Shown here: positions 7,467-14,310 of the stretch, piece after piece | Numbering within the stretch: the stretch's first letter is position 1 | Layout of the letters: every line of letters starts with the position of its first letter | Made by a program: the position numbers and the translations under genes | NCBI GenBank assembly: GCA_038998365.1 | Contig: JAVZHJ010000005.1 | Location: 1 to 21,871 of the forward strand | Length of the DNA: 21,871 bases | Reading direction: 5' to 3' | From: JAVZGQ01 sp038998365 | Lineage (GTDB): Archaea > Aenigmatarchaeota > Aenigmatarchaeia > CG10238-14 > SCSR01 | Notes under the pieces: generated by a model | Told to the model about the DNA's origin: nothing | The model's database searches: none | Seen by the model: the letters and a program-made list of their open reading frames with translations, nothing else

Positions 7467-8236
7467 ACTAACAGAAGAATTCTAAAAAGATCTCTAATTC
7501 CAGTTGAAGCCCCAAGGACACCTATCATTAGCTTAATGTAATTTTTGATTTCTTTTTTTACCTTTAATTTTTCTAACAAGATTAAAATTAAGAAAACTAC
7601 AAAAGCTTTCAAAAATATGAAAGAAATTGGAGTAAAATTTTTGATAAAAATTTTTGGCAAGACGTGAATTTCTTCGTAATTAAAAAAACTTATGCCAATA
7701 AAGCTGACTGTGGCATCAAAAATTTGAGTAAAGAGAACAGCTTTGTTTTCTTTTTTCCATTTTACAATCTTAAGCAAGATTATCCAAGGAAACAGAAAAA
7801 CTAAAACAAGAATAAAGGCTAATGGGTTAGTAATTTTAATCAAAAGAATTGTAATTATTGGTAATGATAATAAAATTCCAACACGAAAAGTTATCTTGGA
7901 GTAAGGTATTTTGTATCTTTTTTGTAAAAAAATTGAAAATAACAAGACAAAAAATAAAAGAAAACCAACTGTCAAATAGATTAGAGGAGTCATCAAAAAA
8001 ATACTTTCAAAAATTTTAGCATCAACAAAAACTCTCAAACAGCTGCCAATAAATATAAAGGGTATAAAAGATATTGCTAAATTTTTATCTACTTTAATTT
8101 TCATCCTTTCTAGAAACAGGAAGAAAAGATAAGATGCAAAGATAAAACCAATTGCATAAACAAAAGTGTTGAGTAAAGTGTATTTTGGTTGAGGTAAAAA
8201 TAGAAAAGATAAAAAATTTTTCAATTGGTCTAGCAT
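7463..8236 (-). CDS. DUF63 family integral membrane protein
   Basis: A 257-residue polytopic membrane protein with about seven or eight hydrophobic helices. Family-like landmarks are YTLLNTFVYAIGF near the N-terminus, the FIPFIFIGSCLRVFVD and TPLIYLTVGF segments, FTQIFDATVSFIGISFF near residue 180, and the C-terminal GASTGIRDLFRI. DUF63 is widespread in euryarchaea and related lineages and has no established function. Lysine-rich loops separate the helices. The upstream side (8237-8275) leads directly into the minus-strand tRNA-Val, so the gene may be read from that tRNA's promoter or a weak one of its own. Confidence 0.85.
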   Translation of the reverse strand: MLDQLKNFLSFLFLPQPKYTLLNTFVYAIGFIFASYLFFLFLERMKIKVDKNLAISFIPFIFIGSCLRVFVDAKIFESIFLMTPLIYLTVGFLLFFVLLFSIFLQKRYKIPYSKITFRVGILLSLPIITILLIKITNPLAFILVLVFLFPWIILLKIVKWKKENKAVLFTQIFDATVSFIGISFFNYEEIHVLPKIFIKNFTPISFIFLKAFVVFLILILLEKLKVKKEIKNYIKLMIGVLGASTGIRDLFRILLLV

Positions 8237-8275
8237 ATAAAAAAATTACTTTACTTACTTAAATTTTTCGAGAAA

Positions 8276-8346
8276 TGGGTCCGTTGGGAATTGAACCCAA
8301 TTCTCCGCTGTGTGAGAGCGGCGTCCTACCGTTAGACTACGGACCC
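8276..8346 (-). tRNA. tRNA-Val(CAC)
   Basis: 71 bases, no intron. Acceptor GGGTCCG/CGGACCC, D arm GTCT...GGAC, anticodon arm CCGCT-CTCACAC-AGCGG (anticodon CAC), T arm TTGGG-TTCAATT-CCCAA, discriminator A, CCA not encoded. It is the only tRNA of the five in this window without an intron. Confidence 0.95.
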
Positions 8347-8348
8347 AA

Positions 8349-8374
8349 TATTATTTATTTAAGCCTATAAATTT
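8349..8374. promoter_or_regulatory. Interleaved divergent TATA boxes for dut and tRNA-Val
   Basis: The 33 bases between tRNA-Val and dut hold two TATA-like elements. ATTATTTATTTAAG (8349-8362) is centred about 24 bases before the dut ATG. The minus-strand AATTTATAG (8366-8374) is centred about 24 bases before the tRNA 5' end. Each box therefore lies inside the other's initial transcribed region. Confidence 0.45.
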
Positions 8375-8379
8375 AATTC

Positions 8380-8895
8380 ATGATTCTATCGAGAGAAGAA
8401 ATTTTGGAAAGGATAAAGAAATATAATCTTATAGAAGATTTTTTAAATCTTGATAAACAACTACAGCCAGCAAGTTTTGATTTGACCTTAAGAGAAGTTT
8501 ATGATTTGAAGACTTCAGGTCAAATAGATTTTTCGAATCAAGAAAGAAAGCTTCCTAATCTAGAGAAAATTAAATTTAAGCACGGTTGGCTCAAGCTCAA
8601 ACAAGGTTGTTATCTCATAACTTTCAATGAAATTGTGAATGTACCAAATGATTTGATGGCTTTTTTAAGGCCAAGGTCTTCTTTGGTTAGAATGGGAGCA
8701 ACTGTAGTTTCTTCTCTCTGGGATCCAGGATATCAAGGAAGAAGCAATTCATTGCTTGTAGTTTTTAACAAAAATGGAATAAAAATAAAAGAAAATGCAA
8801 GGATAGCTCAGTTTGTTTTTCTGAAACTGAAGAAACCCACAAGACACCTTTACTCAGGAATTTACAAAGGTGAAAACATTTCAAAATTGTCTTAA
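8380..8895 (+). CDS. dut: Archaeal dUTPase (dCTP deaminase/dUTPase fold)
   Basis: A 171-residue enzyme of the dCTP deaminase/dUTPase superfamily. Motifs in order: LQPASFDLTL at 28-37, RPRSSLVRMGA at 97-107, WDPGYQGRSNSLLVVFN at 114-130 and ARIAQFVF at 140-147. The WDPGYQGR form matches archaeal monofunctional dUTPases, which hydrolyse dUTP to dUMP and pyrophosphate and so keep uracil out of DNA; deamination of dCTP by this protein is less likely but not excluded. The mRNA is probably leaderless. The last 15 bases overlap the end of the endonuclease Q gene on the other strand. Confidence 0.85.
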   Translation: MILSREEILERIKKYNLIEDFLNLDKQLQPASFDLTLREVYDLKTSGQIDFSNQERKLPNLEKIKFKHGWLKLKQGCYLITFNEIVNVPNDLMAFLRPRSSLVRMGATVVSSLWDPGYQGRSNSLLVVFNKNGIKIKENARIAQFVFLKLKKPTRHLYSGIYKGENISKLS

Positions 8896-10143
8896 ATTTT
8901 TTTGAGATAGAAATTTCTCTTTCTTTTGTTCAAAATTTTCATCAAAAACAGGCTTGCCGTAATTTCCATCATATCCAGGCTGGTATTTTACCTTTCCTTC
9001 TCTAACTTTTATTATCGCATTTGCAATTTTTTCATTCGTAACTTTTAACAATTCTTCTTTTGAGACATTGAGCAGAATATTCAATTCATTTCCAAACTTT
9101 TCTATTAGTTTGTCATGCTCTTCCAAAACTTTTTTTGAATAAAGCTCACCCGAACCCCAAGCAAAAGAAATGATTTCATACAAAGGTAACAGAATCTTGA
9201 ATGGAATAGCATCTTTCGGAACAAAACCTTCTGGCCTGTCAGCAAGCTCTTCAACCCTTTGCAAAACACCGACAGTAAGCTTCTTATGACATTTGGGGCA
9301 AATATTGTTGAGCTTAATGGCATCTCTTGGATGCAAAACTACATTGCAATTCCTATGACCAGTGAAGTGGTATTTTCCATAGTTTGGGTCAACTTCTATC
9401 GTGTACAAAAAACTTTTCTTGTCTTTATTTTTAATAGCATCAAAAATTTCCCAATAGGTTATTTTTTTCAAATCAAAGACATTTGCTTCTCTTCCCAAAC
9501 GCCATGGATGTGGAGAATGACAATCACTACTACTCAACAAAGTAAATTTATCAAGAGAAGATAGTCTCCAGTTCATCTCCGGATCACTACTCAAACCAGT
9601 TTCCAAAGCAAAAACATGTTTAACTTGATCTTGATAGCATTCTTCTATTGAATTAAAGCCAGACTTGCTTCCAAAACAGCTCATCCAAGGCGTCCAAGCG
9701 TGTGCTGGATAAATCAAAATCTCATTGGCAATTTGAATTAAAATTTCTACAAGCTCTGCTGCACTCAAATTCAAAATTGGTCTACCATCAGAAGCTAAGT
9801 CTCCATATTTTTTTAAAGCTTCATTTATTTGATTTACAACATCAAAGCTAGGGGCATGAATGACATGATGAACCCTTTTCATCATTCCTTCAACTTCAAA
9901 GTAAGTTGCAACCTCGCTAGTTAAAGTGAACAAGATGCCATTGAATTCAAACAATCCACTATTCTCTATCGGCTTCAATTTATTTTTCAATTCATTAAAC
10001 CATTTTGGATGTGTGAAGTCGCCTGTTCCAACGATGTTTAAGCCTTTAATCTTCGCACCATTACTCACACCTTCTAAATTCATTTGCTTGCTAGTAGCAC
10101 GACTTAAAAAAGAATGAATATGGAAATCAGCTATTATTTTCAT
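8881..10143 (-). CDS. Endonuclease Q-like PHP-domain protein
   Basis: A 420-residue protein with an N-terminal PHP metal-dependent phosphoesterase domain. Metal-site residues include H8 and H10 in DFHIHS, D42 in GTGDFTHP, H147-type YPAHAW, and the late SSSDCHSPHP. After about residue 265 comes a zinc-finger-like segment (HRNCNVVLHP...ICPKCHKKL), then a helical C-terminal part with LADRPEGFVP. This order matches archaeal endonuclease Q, which cuts DNA 5' to deaminated bases (uracil, hypoxanthine) and abasic sites. It begins 9 bases after the M50 protease gene and is the last gene of a three-gene operon, and it runs tail to tail into dut, another uracil-control gene. Confidence 0.85.
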   Translation of the reverse strand: MKIIADFHIHSFLSRATSKQMNLEGVSNGAKIKGLNIVGTGDFTHPKWFNELKNKLKPIENSGLFEFNGILFTLTSEVATYFEVEGMMKRVHHVIHAPSFDVVNQINEALKKYGDLASDGRPILNLSAAELVEILIQIANEILIYPAHAWTPWMSCFGSKSGFNSIEECYQDQVKHVFALETGLSSDPEMNWRLSSLDKFTLLSSSDCHSPHPWRLGREANVFDLKKITYWEIFDAIKNKDKKSFLYTIEVDPNYGKYHFTGHRNCNVVLHPRDAIKLNNICPKCHKKLTVGVLQRVEELADRPEGFVPKDAIPFKILLPLYEIISFAWGSGELYSKKVLEEHDKLIEKFGNELNILLNVSKEELLKVTNEKIANAIIKVREGKVKYQPGYDGNYGKPVFDENFEQKKEKFLSQKNLRQF

Positions 10144-10152
10144 TCAATTCAC

Positions 10153-10722
10153 TTAAAACAGCCTTAAAACCAAAATCACAGCTATTATTATGGAAATCAA
10201 CCAAAGCCACGGCTTCCATTGAATTACTTTACTTCCATCCAAAGGAGGAATTGGTAAAAGGTTGAAGAAAGCAAGCCAAGCATTTATTTCAGAAATAAAA
10301 TTTAAAACAGGAAAAGGATAGAAGATTAAAGCAAAAGTTAAATTTACTGTAGGTCCTGCTAATGAAATTATCCCATTTTCCGGAACTGTAAGTCTAGATG
10401 TTCTAAATCCCCATCTCCCAAACCTGTAAGGCCTAATTATCACAGCTCCTGGAGCGAGAATTTTTACCCCAAGCAACATGAACAAAAACCCAATCACTAA
10501 GCCAAAAGGCCACATCTCATAAGAAGCTGCGCAGTGAAACTTCATTGCAACAAATTTGTGAGCAAGCTCATGAAATACAAATGCAAAGACAACAGCTATT
10601 AAATAAAAGAAAAAGAATTCGAATTTAGGAAAAGCAAAGATAAGAGAAATTGCTATAGTTGAGATTGCCAAATCTCTAACTTCTTCTTTTGTGAAAAGCT
10701 CTTTTAGCTTCATGATAATCAT
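10153..10722 (-). CDS. Site-2 protease family (M50) membrane metalloprotease
   Basis: A 189-residue polytopic membrane protein. The zinc-binding HELAH motif is at 51-55 in a hydrophobic helix, and the third ligand motif NLLPIPPLDGSK is present near the C-terminus. The segment SLAGPTVNLTFAL between them is also typical. There is no PDZ or CBS domain, so this is a minimal site-2 protease. Such enzymes cut transmembrane segments, often to free membrane-bound regulators. The ATG at 10722 overlaps the preceding gene's stop region (TAAATG); a second ATG three codons later is possible. It lies between a Lon-like membrane protease and endonuclease Q. Confidence 0.92.
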   Translation of the reverse strand: MIIMKLKELFTKEEVRDLAISTIAISLIFAFPKFEFFFFYLIAVVFAFVFHELAHKFVAMKFHCAASYEMWPFGLVIGFLFMLLGVKILAPGAVIIRPYRFGRWGFRTSRLTVPENGIISLAGPTVNLTFALIFYPFPVLNFISEINAWLAFFNLLPIPPLDGSKVIQWKPWLWLISIIIAVILVLRLF

Positions 10723-11460
10723 TTAATCCAAAAAGTATTTTAAAGCTTCCTTTATGTTGCTAATTTCTCTCACTTGAATACCAACGCTTTCACTCACATC
10801 AACTTTTTTAATAAGATATTCAGTTGTACAATACAAAATTGGCCCAATCTTCTTACACTCTCTTTTTGGCGTGTAGCTGACTTGGGTCCCCTGACCTTCT
10901 GGAACCAGAAAAATTTCTATCCCAGCTTCTTTTGCTGCTTTAGCCTTTTCTTCTATTCCGCCTACAGGACCAATAGAACCATCAAGATTTATAGTTCCTG
11001 TTATCCCAACCTTTTGATTTAAAGTTTTATTTTCCAAAGCTGCTATTGTGGCTATAGTCAAAGCTGCTCCGGCAGAAGGTCCACCTATAGCTGAAGCATT
11101 AGTTTCTATTTGATAAATCAAATCTATTTTTGAAGTGTCTATGCCTGTTATATTTTGAGCAACAGCTTTTGCTATTTGAATTGAATTTTGTGTGTCGATG
11201 AAAAAGAGCAAATGGTTTATGTCTGTCAAGACTCTTCCTTTACCAGGAACAGCTTCCACTATTAGAGTAGTCATAACACCTTTGCCTTCTTCATCTATCG
11301 CAGGTACGGGCAATTTAACAACATTGCTTTCGGTGATAGTTTTTTCTCCAAGACTTGGAATTAACACCTCTGTTTTAATTTGTCTAAAATTGGCTTCGAA
11401 AAAATTCAAGAAAGCCATTGTTGCAATTAATAAGACAAAAATTAAAATCAAGCTTTTCAT
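10723..11460 (-). CDS. Membrane-anchored Lon-like serine protease (S16)
   Basis: A 245-residue protein with an N-terminal hydrophobic segment (about 3-18) that acts as a signal or membrane anchor, then a Lon-type proteolytic domain without any ATPase domain. The catalytic serine is S129 in IGGPSAGAAL and the partner lysine K172 in VGGIEEKAKAAKEAG. A short C-terminal insert with two cysteines (ECKKIGPILYC) may form a disulfide if the domain lies outside the cell. This is the known archaeal ATP-independent Lon-like family. It is the first gene of the operon with the M50 protease and endonuclease Q, and starts 32 bases after the SRP RNA. Confidence 0.9.
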   Translation of the reverse strand: MKSLILIFVLLIATMAFLNFFEANFRQIKTEVLIPSLGEKTITESNVVKLPVPAIDEEGKGVMTTLIVEAVPGKGRVLTDINHLLFFIDTQNSIQIAKAVAQNITGIDTSKIDLIYQIETNASAIGGPSAGAALTIATIAALENKTLNQKVGITGTINLDGSIGPVGGIEEKAKAAKEAGIEIFLVPEGQGTQVSYTPKRECKKIGPILYCTTEYLIKKVDVSESVGIQVREISNIKEALKYFLD

Positions 11461-11482
11461 ATTGAATCACTTTGTTGTTTTG

Positions 11483-11492
11483 AAATAAAAAA
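11483..11492 (-). terminator. T-run terminator of SRP RNA
   Basis: On the minus strand the closing GC stem of SRP RNA is followed at once by TTTTTTATTT, a typical archaeal T-run stop. Confidence 0.6.
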
Positions 11493-11779
11493 GCAGGAGG
11501 TCGCTCTCGGTGGATACAGCTTAGCAAACTATTTATGCCCAAGCCATCTTCTCCATCCTGTTTACCACAAGCACTGATCGACCCATCTTACAGTTGCTCG
11601 ATTCCTCGCCTGGCTGGGTTCGATGGGAAGTCAGCCCTGTGGGACAAGACTTCTCAGTCAATGACTTGGAATAGTTTGCTAAAGCTGTACCGCCCTTGAG
11701 CTTTGGTCGGCCATTTAGACCATTTGCCACTGGCTTTGCCAGTAGAGAGGGCCTAGCTCTCCAACCAGGGACCTCCTGC
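11493..11779 (-). ncRNA. ffs: Signal recognition particle RNA (7S RNA)
   Basis: A 287-base RNA. The ends pair as GCAGGAGGTC/GACCTCCTGC (helix 1 of archaeal SRP RNA). The Alu part has hairpins GAG...CTC and ACTGGC-AAA-GCCAGT (helices 3 and 4). A long helix 5 forms between ACAGCTTTAGCAAACTATT and AATAGTTTGCTAAGCTGT. The SRP54-binding helix 8 is seen as CAGGC-GA-GGAA-TC-GAGCA with a GGAA tetraloop. The RNA scaffolds SRP54 and SRP19 and targets ribosomes making membrane and secreted proteins. An 82-residue ORF in this stretch is a by-product of the structured RNA. Confidence 0.93.
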
Positions 11780-11800
11780 AAAAAGAATTAAGCCTAAAGT

Positions 11801-11810
11801 TAAATTTAAG
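11801..11810 (-). promoter_or_regulatory. TATA box of SRP RNA gene
   Basis: Minus-strand CTTAAATTTA is centred 26 bases before the SRP RNA 5' end at 11779, with purine-rich AAAAAG directly upstream as a BRE-like element. Confidence 0.7.
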
Positions 11811-11888
11811 CTTTTTGCTTTTCTCTGATATTGGTTAAAAAAATTTAACATTACTTTAAAGTGGTAATCTTTTTAAGAATAGTAAAGA

Positions 11889-11896
11889 TTTAAATA
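11889..11896 (+). promoter_or_regulatory. TATA box of the acidic small ORF
   Basis: TTTAAATA lies about 27 bases before a likely start near 11919. A 10-base palindrome ACTTTAAAGT at 11853-11862 lies upstream and may be a second TATA or an operator. The ribosome binding site GGTGA is at 11925-11929. Confidence 0.55.
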
Positions 11897-11935
11897 CTTT
11901 GAGGTGTCTTTACTTACACATATAGGTGAAAAACA

Positions 11936-12022
11936 ATGGATTTCGAAGAATTTGATGATACTTGGAGTGACGAAGAGGATTGGGAAGAAGAGGAAGAAGA
12001 AACAGAAGAAGAAGAGTGGTAG
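11936..12022 (+). CDS. 28-residue highly acidic protein
   Basis: A short ORF from ATG 11936 to TAG 12020-12022. It has its own TATA box and a well-placed GGTGA ribosome binding site 6 bases before the ATG, which supports real translation. Of 28 residues 19 are Asp or Glu (14 Glu, 5 Asp), none is Lys or Arg, and three are Trp (10, 16, 28). The protein begins MDFEEFDDTW and ends EEEEW. Function is not recognised. A tail like this could bind a basic partner such as a ribosomal or chromatin protein; this is speculation. A T-rich stretch after the stop may end the transcript. It converges on the flavin reductase gene. Confidence 0.6.
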   Translation: MDFEEFDDTWSDEEDWEEEEEETEEEEW

Positions 12023-12049
12023 TTTAATTTTAGATATTTTTGAATTTTT

Positions 12050-12592
12050 TTATTTTTTCTTTTTTGTAGCCTTGAATTCTATTGTATAATCTTTTGTGAT
12101 GTGGAGAATCGGGTTTATTCTAGAATATTCTATCTCCCCATCAACAACAATTTCATTAGAAACTTCAGCAGCAACAATCTCAGCAAATATAGCGATATGG
12201 TCTTTAAAAGCAACTTCATCCACAACTTTGCATTCGAGCCAAGCTCTTGCTTCTTTTATTCTTGGCGCTCTCACAAACTGAGAAGAAAAGCGATGTAAGC
12301 CAACTTGTTGAATTTTGTCTATTCCTTCTTGATATCTTGCAGCACATCTCATAACTTCATTGAAATACTTTTTACTCATTATGTTTATCACGAATTCATT
12401 GCTTTCTTTTATGTTTTTGTAGGTTTGGCCTCCAGGCTGTAGTGCTATCATTACAATTGGCGGAGAATAATTTACTGGAATTATAAAGTCTATTGGAATT
12501 GCATTGGCTCCGTGTTTTGAATTAATTGAAGTTAACAAAACAACAATTCTCGGCGAAAGCAGTCTGTAAGCTTTAGAAGGATCTATTCTCAT
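12050..12592 (-). CDS. Flavin reductase-like FMN-binding protein
   Basis: A 180-residue protein of the flavin reductase/flavoredoxin fold. Typical segments are the N-terminal SPRIVVLLTS, the NAIPIDFIIPVNYSPPIVMIAL strand pair, and YKNIKESNEFVINI, which form the FMN pocket in this family. The later WLECKVVDEV...IFAEIVAAEV and the C-terminal PILHITKDYT also fit. Members reduce flavin with NAD(P)H or act as flavin electron carriers; the natural partner here is unknown. It ends in a Lys-rich tail. It stands alone on the minus strand between the acidic ORF and a divergent small membrane protein. Confidence 0.9.
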   Translation of the reverse strand: MRIDPSKAYRLLSPRIVVLLTSINSKHGANAIPIDFIIPVNYSPPIVMIALQPGGQTYKNIKESNEFVINIMSKKYFNEVMRCAARYQEGIDKIQQVGLHRFSSQFVRAPRIKEARAWLECKVVDEVAFKDHIAIFAEIVAAEVSNEIVVDGEIEYSRINPILHITKDYTIEFKATKKKK

Positions 12593-12668
12593 AATTAACC
12601 TTTAGTTTTAAATAATTTTTAATCAAGTTCATCACTTTTAGATGATTATTTTTTGAAGAATAGAAGTC

Positions 12669-12676
12669 TTTATAAG
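12669..12676 (+). promoter_or_regulatory. TATA box of the 92-residue membrane protein gene
   Basis: TTTATAAG lies 33-40 bases before ATG 12709, followed by the ribosome binding site GGTGA at 12700-12704. Confidence 0.55.
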
Positions 12677-12708
12677 GCTAATTTTTTAATTGAAAATTAG
12701 GTGAAGGT

Positions 12709-12987
12709 ATGGTAATATTTGAAGGAACTTTGGGTTTGGGTGTAGGCTTACTCCTAGCAGTAGCTTTAGCACAAGTTGCAAAGATAAAGTTAACAAAAGG
12801 ATGGCAGCTAATGGCTGTTGCTGCAGTTCTCTTCTTATCAGCAGCTGCTTGGTCGGCTCCTGCTGTTGTAGTTTACATATCACCACAAATTGGTTTGCTC
12901 AGAGAAGCTTTTGAGCTTGTTGCTTGGATTTTTGCTTTGCTAGGAGCTTTGCTCGTGGTCTATGAGACACTGGTAGAAGTGTTCTAG
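12709..12987 (+). CDS. Small three-helix membrane protein, unknown
   Basis: A 92-residue hydrophobic protein with probable transmembrane helices at about 5-23, 32-56 and 66-87, rich in Ala, Leu and Val. A TATA box and a GGTGA ribosome binding site support it as a real, singly transcribed gene. No catalytic or binding motif is visible; no family is recognised. Codon choice is cleaner and more GC-rich than in nearby hypothetical genes, which may mean strong expression. The next 71 bases hold a T-rich run and the end of tRNA-Leu on the other strand. Confidence 0.75.
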   Translation: MVIFEGTLGLGVGLLLAVALAQVAKIKLTKGWQLMAVAAVLFLSAAAWSAPAVVVYISPQIGLLREAFELVAWIFALLGALLVVYETLVEVF

Positions 12988-13058
12988 AAGGAACAAGCTT
13001 TTACTTTCTTTCTTTTTTATTTATTCGCTTTAGAAGCTTATGTTTTGATTTTTTATCA

Positions 13059-13173
13059 TGCAGGGGGTGGGATTCGAACCCACGAAGGCACTAAGCCAGC
13101 AGGTTTCTTTCATCTTAAATCAAAGCTCAACCAAACTTGAGCCTGCCGCCTTTAACCGCTTGGCTACCCCTGC
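13059..13173 (-). tRNA. tRNA-Leu(CAA) with 31-base intron
   Basis: 115 bases. Acceptor GCAGGGG/CCCCTGC, D arm GCC...GGC, anticodon stem GCAGG/CCTGC with CTCAAG (anticodon CAA) before the intron, a long class II variable arm GGC-TTAGT-GCC, T arm GTGGG-TTCGAAT-CCCAC, discriminator A. Spliced length is 84. Confidence 0.92.
13105..13135 (-). other. tRNA-Leu intron at position 37/38
   Basis: 31 bases, placed by restoring a 7-base anticodon loop. It contains a CTTT/AAAG hairpin. A clean 4-pair bulge-helix-bulge at this position could not be drawn by eye; only C-G and T-A of the central helix pair. Confidence 0.65.
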
Positions 13174-13210
13174 TTAATTAAAAATAAGTGAAGAAGAAAA
13201 ATTAAAAAGC

Positions 13211-13768
13211 TTACTTAAATGCTTCAAGCTCTTCTTTCAATTTATCGATTTGTGTTTTCAAGGCAGTTAGAGTATCTTTCATTTCTCCACTTCTTTGAGT
13301 TTTTGTTTCACTTGTTTCTTCTTGTGTGCTTGGTTTAAGTAAGATTGAATCAAGAGAAGCCATTCTTTCTTCAAACCTTCTCATATTTTCTTTAATTGCT
13401 TCTTGCGTCTCGTTTCTTATCCTCTCGTTTTCGTCCAAAACATAAAAAGAGTCTTTAATCAATTTTAGGATATTTTTCAATTCTTCAACAGTATCCAAAA
13501 CTTCTTCATATCTTTCAAGTTTTATGAAAAGAGGAACATTTTTTCTCAATTCTTCAATTCTCAGCTTTCTTTCATCTAAAGCTTTTTCAGTAGAAGGTTG
13601 ATTCGGAATTTCTATTCCTTCCTCTTCTATTTTTAGATTTGAAACTTTTGGCTGAACAATAACTTTTTCACCTTCTGTTTTAATTTCTTCAATTGTTGGC
13701 AATTTTATGTCTTGTGGTTCAAGCTCCTCTTTTTTTATTTCTTCGGTTTTTTTTCTCCCGAATAACAT
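13211..13768 (-). CDS. Coiled-coil protein of unknown function
   Basis: A 185-residue hydrophilic protein with no recognised family. The first 65 residues are charged and probably disordered (MLFGRKKTEEIKKEELEP...). Residues 65-140 form a helical stretch including NVPLFIKLERYEEVLDTVEELKNILKLI, and a second coiled coil closes the protein (DTLTALKTQIDKLKEELEAFK). No membrane segment is present. It lies between tRNA-Leu and tRNA-Gly, all on the minus strand, so it may share a transcript with them. The central helical segment may be a dimer or partner-binding part; no function is assigned. Confidence 0.75.
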   Translation of the reverse strand: MLFGRKKTEEIKKEELEPQDIKLPTIEEIKTEGEKVIVQPKVSNLKIEEEGIEIPNQPSTEKALDERKLRIEELRKNVPLFIKLERYEEVLDTVEELKNILKLIKDSFYVLDENERIRNETQEAIKENMRRFEERMASLDSILLKPSTQEETSETKTQRSGEMKDTLTALKTQIDKLKEELEAFK

Positions 13769-13810
13769 TTGACTCTTAATAATAATTTTTTTAGCAAGAA
13801 TATAAGCCTA

Positions 13811-13896
13811 TGCGCTGGCCGGGATTTGAACCCGGGTCTCCGCCGTTCAGCTTACTTGGCAGGGCGACGTCTTAGACCAGACTGGACTACCAGCGC
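13811..13896 (-). tRNA. tRNA-Gly(GCC) with 11-base intron
   Basis: 86 bases. Acceptor GCGCTGG/CCAGCGC, D arm GTC...GAC, anticodon stem TCGCC/GGCGG, spliced loop CTGCCAC (anticodon GCC), T arm CCGGG-TTCAAAT-CCCGG, discriminator A. Spliced length is 75. The acceptor and discriminator fit Gly; a Cys reading (anticodon GCA) would need a different splice and a U discriminator. Confidence 0.9.
13846..13856 (-). other. tRNA-Gly intron at position 37/38
   Basis: Intron AGTAAGCTGAA. A relaxed bulge-helix-bulge forms: CTGC pairs with GCTG around one U-U mismatch, 5' bulge CA|A, loop GTAA, 3' bulge AA|C. Its last nine bases TAAGCTGAA are the same as in the tRNA-Thr intron. Confidence 0.72.
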
Positions 13897-13938
13897 ATTG
13901 TATATATGATTTAATTTTTTATAAGAATTGTTAAAAAC

Positions 13939-14265
13939 TTATCCTTGAAAAATTCCACCAAAGCCTTCCAATGCCTTGTCTTCTTCTTCTTTTATTTTGT
14001 TTATCACTTCTTCTCTTTCTTCACCAACAACTTCTCTTGCAAGTTCTGAAATTTCACCTGTTTTTTCATTTTTCATTTTTATTTTCTCCAAAGCTCTTTT
14101 ACATTGCTCATCTAGACCAGAAATGTAGCAGTAAAACCCACTTTTTCCATTCAAACTTTTAGCTTCTTTGAAAACAATGCTTGCTTTAGAGATAACATCA
14201 TCTTTTAGCAACAAATCTTTAACCTTTTGTAGATTCTTTTGTTCAATTGAAATTACTATTTCCAT
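13939..14265 (-). CDS. Small alpha/beta protein of unknown function
   Basis: A 108-residue protein not recognised as any family. It starts MEIVISIEQKNLQKVKDLL, has an alpha/beta pattern (strands VISKASIVFKEAK and GFYCYISG, helix LDEQCKRALEKIKM), then a Glu/Lys-rich helix and a glycine-rich end GFGGIFQG. The start at 14265 is preferred because GAGGTGA lies 5 bases before it; an in-frame ATG at 14292 adds nine residues that contain that ribosome binding site. It lies between tRNA-Gly and tRNA-Thr on the same strand. Confidence 0.7.
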   Translation of the reverse strand: MEIVISIEQKNLQKVKDLLLKDDVISKASIVFKEAKSLNGKSGFYCYISGLDEQCKRALEKIKMKNEKTGEISELAREVVGEEREEVINKIKEEEDKALEGFGGIFQG

Positions 14266-14310
14266 CTTTCTCACCTCATTTTTATTTTGCATGCTAGATT
14301 TTAATTCTTA

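Noticed and set aside
11493..11779. RNase P RNA
   Set aside because: Ends pair with each other over ten bases and the helix 8 motif with GGAA loop is specific to SRP RNA; RNase P core motifs are absent.
11533..11781. 82-residue minus-strand ORF
   Set aside because: It covers the SRP RNA, whose helices and GGAA tetraloop explain the sequence; there is no ribosome binding site or protein-like pattern.
11853..11862. Palindrome ACTTTAAAGT as a regulatory operator
   Set aside because: It is short, AT-rich and compatible with a second TATA box; chance is a fair explanation in this composition.
13811..13896. tRNA-Gly locus as an intron-free class II tRNA (Ser/Leu) or as tRNA-Cys
   Set aside because: No long variable arm can be folded, TCGCC/GGCGG is the only good anticodon stem, and discriminator A with GCG acceptor fits Gly.
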